DNA of 54,100 nucleotides from CAZWES01 sp964632395 (GTDB lineage: Bacteria > Patescibacteriota > Gracilibacteria > Peribacterales > Peribacteraceae), in assembly GCA_964632395.1 (NCBI GenBank), contig CAZWES010000005.1, forward strand, positions 1-54,100, read 5' to 3'. Position numbers and translations under genes: made by a program. Of this stretch, positions 15,539 through 23,668 are shown piece after piece; the stretch's first letter is position 1, and every line of letters begins with the position of its first letter. A model generated the notes under the pieces. That model was not told the origin of the DNA and did no database searches. It saw nothing but the letters and a program-made list of their open reading frames with translations.

Positions 15539-17773
15539 ATGCGAACAAGATCTCACCTCATTTCGCTCACAGCGATTTTTATTTCCTTTACATTTTTTGG
15601 AGTACAGGCATTTGCTGAAGATAATACGACGAGCACAAAGGTAGAAGGCGAAGTTCAGCAAACAACAACGGATCAGCCTACAACAACTGATCCTTCAAGT
15701 GGGGAAGAGCCTCCTAAAGAACATCCAAAACAACCAACTTCTACAGATCCTGTTACGGGAACGGAGACAACTCCTGAGCCGCCACCTGCGGGGAGTTCAT
15801 GCGACAAGGTAATTCAATACTGCGATCATGTTGGTTGGCAGAAGAATGATTCAACATGGGATTGGGGTGCATGTGTGAAAGAAATCAATGAAGAGTGCTT
15901 TAGGGAAGATCACACTGAAAGCGGATGGGATGGAACTTTGCCGCCGAGTGATCCGTGTGACGAAGTTCATCGTGCATGTAATGAGGGGTATGACGACGAG
16001 ACTCCGGCATTTTGGGATTGCATCGAGGGAGGTATGCTCGGACTTGTGGAAGAGGGGGTTCCGTGTGCGTATGAGTGGAAAGAGAGGATGAAACACTTTG
16101 AGGAGGAAGAAGAAAAGCAGGTGCCGTTTGACTGGGTGGAGGAAGCGGAAGAAGAAGTCTTTGAGGAAGAAGGTGTGGAAGAATATTGGGAGGATGAGGA
16201 TGATGAATGGGAAGATGATAAAAAGGAACTTTCCGAGCAGGAGAGATGGTTTATGAGTTTTGAGGAAAGTATCTCCTCTCTTTCTGGAGAAGAGAAGAAA
16301 TGTGCAGAAGAAGTTTTGCACGCAAAAAAAACACGTTGCGAAATCTCTTCAGTTCATGATTGTGTTGCAAAGACTGCATACAAGGCGATTGTGGAAGAAG
16401 GCAAATGCCGCCTAAATATCTCTGACATGGTTGAAGTGGAAGAAGAATATTACGATGAATACGACTACGAATACGAGCCAGAGCCAGGTGATCATGATGA
16501 GGGCTGTGTCCCATGGCATCTGACCCGCAAAGGTGTTGCTGAAATGATGAGAGGAGCATCGCCCAAAGAAATCGAAGAGAAATACCGTGAGGGTAAGCAC
16601 TGGATGGCAAAAGAAGCAGAGCGGTTCGGTGTTCCGTTCGAGGAAACCATCGAACGGTTTGAAGATATGAATGTCTGTCCTGAGATGTTCCATGGCCCCG
16701 GCATGGGTCCAATGGGCCCTCCTCCGGGAATGATGGGTCCACCAATGCACGGCCCGCCAGGGATGGGACATGGTCCCGATATTGGGCGAATCTTTGGTGA
16801 GGCAGTTGGGATGCTTGTTTCACTGACACAGGATCCTAATTTATCGGATGACATGAAGGCGGAAGTAAACGAAGCGCTTGCCTGGTTCAGTGACAAAGTC
16901 GGTGCGATTGCAGAAGGCGAAGATGCAATGCAATATATTGGCGAAGCAAAAGAGAGGTTGCATCACATAATGGACAGGAAAGGCGGGCCGGGAGGATTTG
17001 GTGGTCCATCGCCTGAAGAGGCAGAGAAAGAAATCAAAAAGATTCTTGAAATGTTTGGTGGGATGCTGGAGGCGGTACCAAAAGCATTTGCAAGAATGCA
17101 GGAGCTTTTTGCGGAGGAGGGAATAGAGGTTGATTTTGGAGGTGAATGGAAGGAGATCCATCAGCACCTAAAAGGGGAGTACGAGCATATAAAAAATAAG
17201 TGCAGTGAGGCGATGGAGAACAATAATTTCCATCACTGCTTCGAATCGTTCCATCATTTCCCGATGCAAATGGAGAAGCTAAAGTTCCACGTTGAAGACA
17301 TCCTAAAAAGAAGTGGCGTACCAATGAGCGTAATGGGGCGAATTATGATGATGATTGGGCAGGAGTTCTTTGATGAGTTTGAAAAAGGGCCTCGTGGGCC
17401 GGACGGTCCTCCGGGGATGATGGGTCCCCCTGGAATGGGGCCTCCAATGCACCAAATGGGACCTCAGCCCATGCATCCCAACATGGGTCCTCCTCCCATG
17501 AATTTTGTTCCAGAACCAGGTGGTATGCCAGAGCCACATGTTCCGAGCGGTTTCCATGTTCCGGATCACATCAAGTCCGTTACAGATGATTGTTACGCTG
17601 CTGGCGGAACAGATGAGGAGTGTAAGCAAAAGGTGATGGAGAAAATGTTCGAAGACATAATGAAATGTGATGAAGCGACTGGTGGAGATTTTGAAAAATG
17701 CAAAGGTGAGATGTATGAGGAGTTCAACGTTGAGCCGGGCGATATGGCCCCCCCCTCTGATGACCATCAGTAG
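15539..17773 (+). CDS. Large secreted acidic protein with Met/Pro/Gly-rich segments
   Basis: This 744-aa protein starts at the ATG at 15539, followed by a signal peptide (HLISLTAIFISFTFFGVQA). Next come a Thr/Pro-rich linker, two Cys-containing repeats (CDKVIQYC...WGAC and CDEVHRAC...WDC), and a strongly acidic helical stretch. Two low-complexity blocks made almost only of Met, Pro, Gly and His (about 395-420 and 620-670, both containing PGMMGPP) flank a helical, His/Glu-rich core. A further Cys-bearing segment lies at the C-terminus. Methionine- and histidine-rich blocks in exported proteins often bind copper or other metals, but here that is inference. The family is not recognised. Confidence 0.7.
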   Translation: MRTRSHLISLTAIFISFTFFGVQAFAEDNTTSTKVEGEVQQTTTDQPTTTDPSSGEEPPKEHPKQPTSTDPVTGTETTPEPPPAGSSCDKVIQYCDHVGWQKNDSTWDWGACVKEINEECFREDHTESGWDGTLPPSDPCDEVHRACNEGYDDETPAFWDCIEGGMLGLVEEGVPCAYEWKERMKHFEEEEEKQVPFDWVEEAEEEVFEEEGVEEYWEDEDDEWEDDKKELSEQERWFMSFEESISSLSGEEKKCAEEVLHAKKTRCEISSVHDCVAKTAYKAIVEEGKCRLNISDMVEVEEEYYDEYDYEYEPEPGDHDEGCVPWHLTRKGVAEMMRGASPKEIEEKYREGKHWMAKEAERFGVPFEETIERFEDMNVCPEMFHGPGMGPMGPPPGMMGPPMHGPPGMGHGPDIGRIFGEAVGMLVSLTQDPNLSDDMKAEVNEALAWFSDKVGAIAEGEDAMQYIGEAKERLHHIMDRKGGPGGFGGPSPEEAEKEIKKILEMFGGMLEAVPKAFARMQELFAEEGIEVDFGGEWKEIHQHLKGEYEHIKNKCSEAMENNNFHHCFESFHHFPMQMEKLKFHVEDILKRSGVPMSVMGRIMMMIGQEFFDEFEKGPRGPDGPPGMMGPPGMGPPMHQMGPQPMHPNMGPPPMNFVPEPGGMPEPHVPSGFHVPDHIKSVTDDCYAAGGTDEECKQKVMEKMFEDIMKCDEATGGDFEKCKGEMYEEFNVEPGDMAPPSDDHQ

Positions 17774-17962
17774 GTTTTCGTTGAAAAAGATCACGTAAAA
17801 AATGGGGCTCGAAAACGATCGGAGTAGGAGCAACGCACAACGTGCAGCCCTTCGTTATCGAGACCCCTGCCGCCCGCGAATTACCCTCATGGTAATTCGC
17901 AAAAAATACGGCAGTGCAAATAATATTCCTACTTTGAGCGAGGTCAAGTTTTCTTGCTACAG

Positions 17963-18025
17963 AAAAAAGGGGGTCAGGGGCTGGATCTACGAATCACGTT
18001 CGATCCTGCTCAAGTCCCCTGACCC
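17963..18025 (-). terminator. Rho-independent terminator downstream of ribD
   Basis: On the minus strand GGGTCAGGGG (18025-18016) pairs with CCCCTGACCC (17980-17971). An inner GGATC/GATCC stem lies in the loop, and a run of T follows directly. It ends the ribD transcript about 120 nt past the stop codon. The remaining gene-free stretch 17774-18142 shows no convincing coding sequence. Confidence 0.75.
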
Positions 18026-18142
18026 TTCAGACCACGGCGTGTATTACCCATCCTTTTCTCATAACACGTTTCCTTTGCGCGAAGATGGAAAAAACAACTG
18101 TGATCTCGGCGATCCTAATTTTTTTTTGCGTGCCGTCAAGCT

Positions 18143-18985
18143 TTATCCGGATAAAATCACCATCTCATCCACGCATCCGCTCTCCTCAAACGACTGCCAG
18201 ACTTTCGGGCCGCCCTCCACAAGAACGGATGCAATTCCCTCATCCTTCAGTTTTTCGAGTAACTCAGGTATTGGCAGTTTTTCGCGGATCACGAGAGTCC
18301 TGTCTGAATTTTCATCCGTTAGAACTTTTGCGGTGGGAGGGGCTTCGTTGCGGGGGTCGAGGATTATTCGGCGGGGGCGAGCCCCCACTCCCGCCCTCAC
18401 GTTCAGACTAGGATCATCCGCTTTTACCGTTCCTGCTCCCACAAGAATCGCATCATGCATTGCGCGGAGATGTGCATGTGACCACTTATCCTGCTCTTCA
18501 TTTGTAATTTTTCCGTCGATGCTTCCATCACTTCTCACCGCTTTTTTAATTGTGACCCACGGTCTGCCTTTTTCTCTCAAGCTGAAGAATCCACGGTTTT
18601 GCCTGCGGCATTCAGCTTCCATTACGGGTCCAATCACTTCAATACCGTGTGATTTGAGAACTTTTGAGCCTCCGTTTTCCTCATCGCGTGCACCGAAAAC
18701 GACTGTGCCAATTCCGGCACGGATGATCGCATCTGTGCAGGGTAGTTGTTTTCCTTTATGAGAGCATGGTTCCAGATTTACATAAAGTGTCGCATCGCGA
18801 GCAAGGTCGCCTGCTTTACTCAGCGCCATTATCTCTGCATGCTCTCCTCCGAACTCTTTGTGGAATCCTTCCGTTAAAACACTTCCACCCTTAACAATCA
18901 CGCAGCCGACTAAGGGGTTTGGAGAGGCTGTGCCGCGGCCGTTTTCAGCGAGTTCGATGCAGCGGTGGAGGAAGGCAGAGTGCAT
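18143..18985 (-). CDS. ribD: RibD: riboflavin deaminase/reductase, short C-terminus
   Basis: This 280-aa enzyme performs the second and third steps of the pyrimidine branch of riboflavin synthesis. The deaminase domain (about 1-145) has the zinc ligands HAE and PCSHKGKQLPCTDAI. The reductase domain (from about 147) has VTIKKAVRSDGSIDG, ILVGAGTVKADDP and VLVEGGPKVWQSF. It stops right after VDEMVILSG, some 60-80 residues before the usual end of the family, so the last strands of the reductase fold are missing or replaced. A TAGTAT box ends six bases before the ATG. No compensating frame with the missing motif is evident downstream. Confidence 0.9.
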   Translation of the reverse strand: MHSAFLHRCIELAENGRGTASPNPLVGCVIVKGGSVLTEGFHKEFGGEHAEIMALSKAGDLARDATLYVNLEPCSHKGKQLPCTDAIIRAGIGTVVFGARDEENGGSKVLKSHGIEVIGPVMEAECRRQNRGFFSLREKGRPWVTIKKAVRSDGSIDGKITNEEQDKWSHAHLRAMHDAILVGAGTVKADDPSLNVRAGVGARPRRIILDPRNEAPPTAKVLTDENSDRTLVIREKLPIPELLEKLKDEGIASVLVEGGPKVWQSFEESGCVDEMVILSG

Positions 18986-18998
18986 GTATAAATACTAT

Positions 18999-19074
18999 GT
19001 CACACTGAGCGGACTCCCCAAACAGAAAAGGGGGCACAGCTTCTGCTTGGGGCGGGGGATCCACTTAGTGTGAC
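18999..19074. repeat. Inverted repeat between ribD and the aldolase gene
   Basis: GTCACACT (18999-19006) and AGTGTGAC (19067-19074) form outer arms. Inner C-run and G-run segments (CTCCCCAA, TTGGGG) also pair. The element fills the gap upstream of ribD, with the ribD -10 box just outside it, and may terminate aldolase transcripts coming from the right. Confidence 0.5.
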
Positions 19075-19086
19075 GTTGTGGTTACG

Positions 19087-20142
19087 TTATGCAACCCCAG
19101 CCGTTGCCTTCCTCTCCTCCAAGCTCTTCTCCCACTCTCCCCTCTGCGCCAATCCATTCATCTCCGCACGATGCAGTAGTGCAGCCTGGGCTGCAGGATT
19201 ATTTGCATTGTCCCCGCTCCATGCTTTAAGTGCATCTTCCTGCAAGGCGCGGCCGTAACTGAACGAAAGGATCCACGGAGCGCTCACGCTCTTTGCGGCT
19301 TTGGCACATGCATCAAGATTCTCCGTTGCTTGCACAGAGGTCTGCCCTCCGGAGAGGAAAACTATGCCGGGCATCGTCTCTGGAATTGACTTCAGAAATA
19401 CTGCAGCAGTTGCTTTACCAACTTCATCAGCGCTGTCCGCCTTCAAAGCTTTACCAGAGAGAACCATGTTCGTCTTCAAAATAGTCAACGCGGGATCAAC
19501 ACCTTGCTCTTCCATCTTTTTGTAAAGCATCGTTAAAGTTCTCTCCGTCACCACCATGCATTGCTCAAACGTGTGAGAGCCTTCCATTAAAACTTCCGGC
19601 TCACAGATTGGCACATATCCTTTCGCAATTGACCATGCGGCCTGCTCGGCCATCACATGCATTGAATAATCAAGAAAAGCATCCGAAGGCTCCGGATCAA
19701 CCAATATCACCTGCCTCCACTTTGTAAATCCGAGCGTTCCGTTGCTGCGCTCCGTGTACGTCTCCAGTCGTTTACCCAAGCCCTTTAGCCCTCTTGTGAT
19801 TGTCTGTGGACCCCAATCCGGGTGCTCCTCTTTTCCTTCATCAGTCTTTATCCCGGGAACCACTCCTTTACTTGCAATGAATTCAGAGAAGGTGTTTCCA
19901 TCATCACTTTTTTGATCCACTGTCTCATCAAAAAGTATTACTCCGGAGATAAACTTCTCGTATCCTTCCGTTGTGAAAAGCATATTCCTGTAATCACGCC
20001 TCGCCGTTTCGGTCGATTCAGTATTGATAGAGGTCAGTCGTTTCTTGATCGTCCCACTACTCTCATCAGCAGCAAGAATGCCTTTGCCGGATGTGAGGAT
20101 TTTTTGGATGTTGGAAGTAAGTTTTGCAGTATCTGTGTTCAT
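19087..20142 (-). CDS. Class I fructose-bisphosphate aldolase
   Basis: This 351-aa glycolytic enzyme cleaves fructose 1,6-bisphosphate by a Schiff-base mechanism. Family signatures are GKGILAADESSGTIKKRL near the N-terminus, GVILFDETVDQK, the Schiff-base segment LTILKTNMVLSGK and the phosphate-binding IVFLSGGQTSVQATENL. The length fits the animal-like class I family. I start at MNTDTAK (20142); the extension to 20187 is not conserved-looking. A distant second class I aldolase relative is encoded at 48352-49449, so the two may divide glycolytic and gluconeogenic or other sugar-phosphate roles. Confidence 0.93.
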   Translation of the reverse strand: MNTDTAKLTSNIQKILTSGKGILAADESSGTIKKRLTSINTESTETARRDYRNMLFTTEGYEKFISGVILFDETVDQKSDDGNTFSEFIASKGVVPGIKTDEGKEEHPDWGPQTITRGLKGLGKRLETYTERSNGTLGFTKWRQVILVDPEPSDAFLDYSMHVMAEQAAWSIAKGYVPICEPEVLMEGSHTFEQCMVVTERTLTMLYKKMEEQGVDPALTILKTNMVLSGKALKADSADEVGKATAAVFLKSIPETMPGIVFLSGGQTSVQATENLDACAKAAKSVSAPWILSFSYGRALQEDALKAWSGDNANNPAAQAALLHRAEMNGLAQRGEWEKSLEERKATAGVA

Positions 20143-20199
20143 GATTTGGGTGGGTAGTGATTTTAAGTGGTGGTTGGATGATAGCATAGCCGGATTTCT

Positions 20200-20334
20200 A
20201 AATTGTTAAATTGCCAAATTGTTCGCAGAGCGAGTTGAAAAGCGCTTTGTAAGCGATTGCCGACTTCAATGCTGACGAAACACCCAGGGAACGCTCTTGC
20301 GAACAATTTAACAGTTTAGCAATTTAACAATTAA
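20200..20334. repeat. Palindromic repeat, family B, copy 1
   Basis: The left end AAATTGTTAAATTGCC is followed by TTGTTCGCAGAGCGAGTT, and the right end is the near complement GCGAACAATTTAACAG with TTTAACAATT. The middle is variable. Copies 2-4 are at 25488, 29112 and 34748. The right end supplies the last codons and the TAA stop of the ferritin-like gene. Confidence 0.85.
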
Positions 20335-20815
20335 CTTCTTTCATATCTTCCTGAAGCGCCTGCAGATCATCCTCATGCTCAACCTCATCCTGCAAAATCT
20401 CAAGCGCCATGCGGAATGTCACATCATCTTTACCTCTGGTCATCTCCACAATTGTCCTGTAAACCTCAATTGCGCACTGCTCTCCCTTAACATTCTGTTC
20501 AAGCAATGCCTTCACAGAGGGATCAGTTGGAGCATCGTATCCGCAGTTTGTCATCTTCTGCCACTCATCCGGCGAGAGCAGCGGTGTTCCCCCAAGTTGC
20601 AAAATCCTTTCCACGAGCATCCCCGCGTGCCTGAGCTCATCATTTGCGTGCTCCTCAAGCTCTGCGACCACCGCACTCCTCATTGGCCCCTGTGCAACCT
20701 TGGCGCCTATCCAGTACTGGTAGTATGCAAGCCATTCATCGGCGAGTGCACGATTCAGCAATTCAATTAGCTTGGGGATATCAACTTGTACGAGTGAGAG
20801 GCCTTTGGTGCCCAT
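20324..20815 (-). CDS. Ferritin-like (bacterioferritin-type) protein
   Basis: This 163-aa four-helix-bundle protein is probably for iron storage or detoxification. Di-iron ligand patterns are visible: Glu in ADEWLAYYQY, E..H in EEHANDELRHA, Glu in KGEQCAIEVY, and E..H in LQDEVEHEDDL. The layout fits bacterioferritin or the Dps-like ferritins of small genomes. The C-terminal VNC and stop codon come from a family B repeat, so the end of the protein has been reshaped by the repeat. It is likely monocistronic. Confidence 0.85.
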   Translation of the reverse strand: MGTKGLSLVQVDIPKLIELLNRALADEWLAYYQYWIGAKVAQGPMRSAVVAELEEHANDELRHAGMLVERILQLGGTPLLSPDEWQKMTNCGYDAPTDPSVKALLEQNVKGEQCAIEVYRTIVEMTRGKDDVTFRMALEILQDEVEHEDDLQALQEDMKEVNC

Positions 20816-20892
20816 GGGGAGAGGGGGGATGTGTACAGGGTCTGGATTGTAGCGTTTAAAGAATGCCAGTGAAACAGAAAAATATCTTATCT

Positions 20893-21186
20893 TCAGAATG
20901 ATGCCTGTATGTCACGCGAGCCGTGAAGAAATCTTACTAATTGTATTCCGTTTTTCGTGGGCACATAAAATATTATGTAGTTGCCAAATGTAAGACTGCG
21001 CACCGCTTCACCCAGATCAGGTCTGGCACGACCGATGTTGGGATGCCTTGCTAATACTTTGATTCTTTCATCCAGTGCATTCAAGAACATGGAACATGTT
21101 TGATGGCTTTGGCTTCGCACTGCTATGTATCGCACAACCTCCAAAACGTCCACTTTCGCCTGTGGTGCATAATCAACATTTGGCAT
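20893..21186 (-). CDS. ParE/RelE-family toxin
   Basis: This 97-aa protein has the ParE fold pattern: YAPQAKVDVLEVVRYIA, a helix with LDERIKVLARHPNIGR, then strands VRSLTFGNYIIFYV and IQLVRFLHGSRD. ParE toxins inhibit gyrase, whereas RelE toxins cut mRNA on the ribosome; sequence alone favours ParE (the RPDLGEAVRSL region). The antitoxin gene is 11 bp upstream on the same strand. Confidence 0.85.
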   Translation of the reverse strand: MPNVDYAPQAKVDVLEVVRYIAVRSQSHQTCSMFLNALDERIKVLARHPNIGRARPDLGEAVRSLTFGNYIIFYVPTKNGIQLVRFLHGSRDIQASF

Positions 21187-21197
21187 CGTCTTAACAG

Positions 21198-21446
21198 CTA
21201 TGTAGCCATATTAAGCTGGTCATCAAGCTCTTTTTTAAGAGCCTCAACATCCCACGGCATACCTTTTCCCTCTTCCAGCTCCTGCAATCCAACTCGAATA
21301 TCCTCTCGTAACTTATTGTGTTTTTCTTTTACAGCCCTTAGGGCGCGGACTGCATCTACAAAAAGCTCTTCCGCGGATCTGTATTCTCCGCTCTGTATAC
21401 TATCATTCATGTACTGCTCGACATCTGGCGGGTACGATTCTGGCAT
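21198..21446 (-). CDS. ParD-like antitoxin
   Basis: This 82-aa protein starts MPESYPPDVEQYMND. It shows the ParD pattern of a ribbon-helix-helix N-terminus (IQSGEYRSAEELFVDAVRAL) and a charged toxin-binding helix (KLREDIRVGLQELEEGKG). It should neutralise the downstream ParE toxin and repress the operon. The ATG at 21446 is chosen because TATTCT lies 12 bases upstream; the open frame to 21476 runs through that box. Confidence 0.82.
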   Translation of the reverse strand: MPESYPPDVEQYMNDSIQSGEYRSAEELFVDAVRALRAVKEKHNKLREDIRVGLQELEEGKGMPWDVEALKKELDDQLNMAT

Positions 21447-21593
21447 CGGTACAATTGGAGAATACCATGAATACACAGGTGGTTTGCAAGTGTTTTTGGC
21501 TCAATTCTCACTCATTGAAACTCAGGTTCGCATATACCTCCTAAACCAAAGCTAGTCTTTGTAAGATAAGAGTGTGGATGCTACCATATTGGC

Positions 21594-21971
21594 ATGCTTT
21601 GGCTTCATAGAGCACTGAATCGTTGGTATAGATTGTTACATATTCTTGCTGCTGCAGTCTTCTTTGGGGGATTCTTTTTAGATGTTTCATGGCTTGCTGT
21701 GGTGGGTGGTATTGTTATGACTGTGGAAGATTTGTGCGAAATTTGGAAGGGTGAATTAAAACCTTGTTTTCCAGTTGCCCTTGCGTTTTTGTTGGCATGG
21801 TTAATTGAACCATGGTACATGGGTGTCTTCTGGGCGAGTGCCGTCTTTCATGTATGGAATATTCCAGGAGACTTATTGGTTCTCTTTGCATCACGCAAAA
21901 GTATGTATAGAGCCATACAAGCGCGCGAAACAATTCTTCATGGCGAAGAAGAGGTTGACAAGCAAGAATAG
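21594..21971 (+). CDS. Small membrane protein of unknown function
   Basis: This 125-aa protein has about three hydrophobic segments: LLHILAAAVFFGGFFLDV, WLAVVGGIVMTVEDL and FPVALAFLLAWLIEPWYMGV, with a further amphipathic stretch. The C-terminus is charged and cytoplasmic-looking (ILHGEEEVDKQE). A TACCAT box ends exactly six bases before the ATG, which supports this as a real leaderless gene. It overlaps the 3' part of a frame on the opposite strand. No family is recognised. Confidence 0.6.
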   Translation: MLWLHRALNRWYRLLHILAAAVFFGGFFLDVSWLAVVGGIVMTVEDLCEIWKGELKPCFPVALAFLLAWLIEPWYMGVFWASAVFHVWNIPGDLLVLFASRKSMYRAIQARETILHGEEEVDKQE

Positions 21972-22353
21972 ACTTCTTTTTTCGGGAAACCAGAACTATC
22001 CACCGTGGTCGAAGCCAAATCTTTCTAATATCTTCATTTGTTGCAACTAAGCCATTCTGTTCAAAAAAGTGTGAGGTGTTATCACCTACTTGTTCAAGCA
22101 CCTTGTTTGTTTTCGTTTTACAGAGCGACTCCGCCAGTATTTTCTTAACCAGATCGTTGATCATTGTCCGAGACGAATCTTGAATGACTTCAGGCAATAA
22201 ATAAAACGTTCCTTCTATGCCAAGATGGGTATCCCCCTCTTCCCACGTTTTTCGTCTTGCTAGATGATGCACAAGAAGATCGGAGTATTTGGTTCCGCTC
22301 CACTGTTTGCGCAGTTGGTCGAGATCAATTGCTTTGTGGTGATTCTCAGTCAT
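21715..22353 (-). CDS. Hypothetical protein with antisense 3' overlap
   Basis: This 212-aa frame starts MTENHHKAIDLDQLRKQW at the ATG at 22353. The first 130 or so residues look like a real soluble protein (TMINDLVKKILAESLC). The last 85 are antisense to the membrane-protein gene at 21594-21971 and look random. Either the true gene is shorter and degraded, or two genes overlap by 257 bp. The family is not recognised. Its 5' end faces tRNA-Ala, which lies 34 bp upstream on the same strand. Confidence 0.35.
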   Translation of the reverse strand: MTENHHKAIDLDQLRKQWSGTKYSDLLVHHLARRKTWEEGDTHLGIEGTFYLLPEVIQDSSRTMINDLVKKILAESLCKTKTNKVLEQVGDNTSHFFEQNGLVATNEDIRKIWLRPRWIVLVSRKKKSILACQPLLRHEELFRALVWLYTYFCVMQREPISLLEYSIHERRHSPRRHPCTMVQLTMPTKTQGQLENKVLIHPSKFRTNLPQS

Positions 22354-22386
22354 GTTATTCAGATTGGTAACCATTCAGGAAAATAT

Positions 22387-22463
22387 TGGTGGAGCTAGAG
22401 GGATTCGAACCCTCGGCCTTCTGCGTGCCACGCAGACGCTCTAGCCAGCTGAGCTATAGCCCC
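22387..22463 (-). tRNA. tRNA-Ala (GGC)
   Basis: On the minus strand the acceptor stem GGGGCTA pairs with TAGCTCC, including the G3:U70 wobble pair that identifies tRNA-Ala. The anticodon loop GTGGCAC gives anticodon GGC. The T arm has GGTTCGAATCC. The ACCA end is encoded. Confidence 0.95.
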
Positions 22464-22488
22464 GTGCTGCGTAGTGTACACTTTGTAC

Positions 22489-22551
22489 ATGCCCAATCCC
22501 TACAAAGATCATTGCCAAATTTTCTCCCTCGCAAAAAATATCCTCAAGTGA
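22489..22551 (+). pseudogene. Duplicated 5' end of map, now a 20-codon leader frame
   Basis: The first 42 nt match the start of map at 22769 with only three C/T differences, encoding MPNPYKDHCQIFS in both. The sequence then diverges and the frame closes with TGA. A TACACT box ends six bases before the ATG, so this mini-frame should be transcribed and translated as a leaderless mRNA. Its stop lies two bases before the start of the small membrane gene, suggesting it now serves as a translational leader. Confidence 0.65.
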
Positions 22552-22553
22552 AT

Positions 22554-22736
22554 ATGAGTATTAATTTCATCTTATCCATGGGGTCACTACTACTGATGAC
22601 AACCATTCCAGTTGCCATGTATTTCAAACGATGGAGTAAAGTTCCGCGTATCGCATTATTGGTGGCTTGGGTGCTTGCTGTAGGAACAGTATATATATAT
22701 TTGGCAGTTATCTTTATGTTTATTCTTAATGATTGA
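22554..22736 (+). CDS. Small two-helix membrane protein
   Basis: This 60-aa protein has two hydrophobic helices (INFILSMGSLLLMTTIPVA and IALLVAWVLAVGTVYIYLAV) separated by a short basic loop, KRWSKVPR. The frame stays open further upstream, but that part is antisense to tRNA-Ala and is not real. It has no Shine-Dalgarno site; the 20-codon map-derived frame ending two bases before it probably delivers ribosomes. The function is unknown. It sits between a partial and a complete copy of the start of map. Confidence 0.55.
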   Translation: MSINFILSMGSLLLMTTIPVAMYFKRWSKVPRIALLVAWVLAVGTVYIYLAVIFMFILND

Positions 22737-22768
22737 TATCCTGCATTGCTTCAAATTTCAGAATCATC

Positions 22769-23530
22769 ATGCCCAACCCCTACAAAGATCACTGCCAAAT
22801 TTTCTCCCCCAAGGAAATTAAAAGGCTGCGCAAGGGCGGAAAAATACTGCATGACGCACTGCGTCAGGCTGCAGTTCTCATCAAACCCGGAGTTAAAACA
22901 ATCGAGCTCGACCGGGTTGCGGAGGAATTTATTCGTGATAATGGGGCTACTCCAGGGTTCAAAGGCCATGAAGGATTCCCGGGGACTCTTTGTACCTCAG
23001 TCAATGACGTTTGCGTCCACGGTATCCCGGGTGAATATGAACTCGTTGAGGGCGACATCGTCGGCATGGATTGCGGAGTGCTTTATAAAGATTTGTACAC
23101 GGATGCATGCATCACGGTTGCGGTCGGAGATATCTCAGAAGATGCAAAAAGGTTGATGGATGCGACTCAAGAAGCACTTGATAATGCTCTAGCAATCATC
23201 CGAGCAGGTGCGCATGTAGGGGACATCTCTGCAGCAATCCAGGGAACACTCAAAAGCTACGGGTTTGATGCGGTGCAACAACTCACAGGTCATGGGCTTG
23301 GAAAAACCCTTCATCAATTTCCTGAGATTCCAAACTTTGGGGAAGCGGGAACGGGTCCCGAGCTCCCCGAAAACACAATCCTTGCAATCGAGCCAATTTC
23401 CACTGCAGGATCAATTGATATCACAGAGGATCAGGATAAGTGGACGGTGAGGACGGCGGATGGGGCTTTGTCAGCTCATTTTGAGCATACGGTCCTTGTG
23501 ACCGGTACTGGTTGTGATATTTTGACTTAG
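22769..23530 (+). CDS. map: Methionine aminopeptidase, type I
   Basis: This 253-aa metalloenzyme removes the initiator methionine from new proteins. Metal-ligand and substrate motifs are in order: GHEGFPGTLCTSVNDVCVHGIPG, the two Asp in IVGMDCGVLYKDLYTDAC, His in LTGHGLGKTLHQFPE, Glu in TILAIEPIS and Glu in FEHTVLVTG. I start at MPNPYKDH (22769), which is the sequence duplicated upstream at 22489. Type Ia length, with no N-terminal zinc extension. The upstream copy suggests its original promoter region was displaced. Confidence 0.95.
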   Translation: MPNPYKDHCQIFSPKEIKRLRKGGKILHDALRQAAVLIKPGVKTIELDRVAEEFIRDNGATPGFKGHEGFPGTLCTSVNDVCVHGIPGEYELVEGDIVGMDCGVLYKDLYTDACITVAVGDISEDAKRLMDATQEALDNALAIIRAGAHVGDISAAIQGTLKSYGFDAVQQLTGHGLGKTLHQFPEIPNFGEAGTGPELPENTILAIEPISTAGSIDITEDQDKWTVRTADGALSAHFEHTVLVTGTGCDILT

Positions 23531-23567
23531 TGATCAGAGGATGATGGATTGAATCCGGTCACAAGAA

Positions 23568-23653
23568 AAATTCCAAGCTCCAAGCTCCAAGTTCCAAAAA
23601 AATCTCAAGTTCCAAATTCCAATTTGGAGCTTGTAGCTTGGAACTTGGAGCTT
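23568..23653. repeat. Palindromic repeat, family C, copy 1
   Basis: Tandem TTCCAAGCTCCAAG-like units on the left are mirrored by CTTGGAACTTGGAGCTT on the right. The element lies between the convergent map and rpsU genes. Copies 2 and 3 are at 23940 and 38191. Confidence 0.75.
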
Positions 23654-23668
23654 CCGTGCGCAGCGCGG

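Noticed and set aside
17802..18761. Open frame of 319 codons on the plus strand
   Set aside because: It is antisense to ribD for most of its length and crosses the ribD terminator; the protein is Ser/Pro/Arg-rich shadow sequence.
22386..22553. N-terminal extension of the small membrane gene through the tRNA region
   Set aside because: It reads antisense to tRNA-Ala (the typical LEGFEPSAFC artefact). The real gene starts at 22554.
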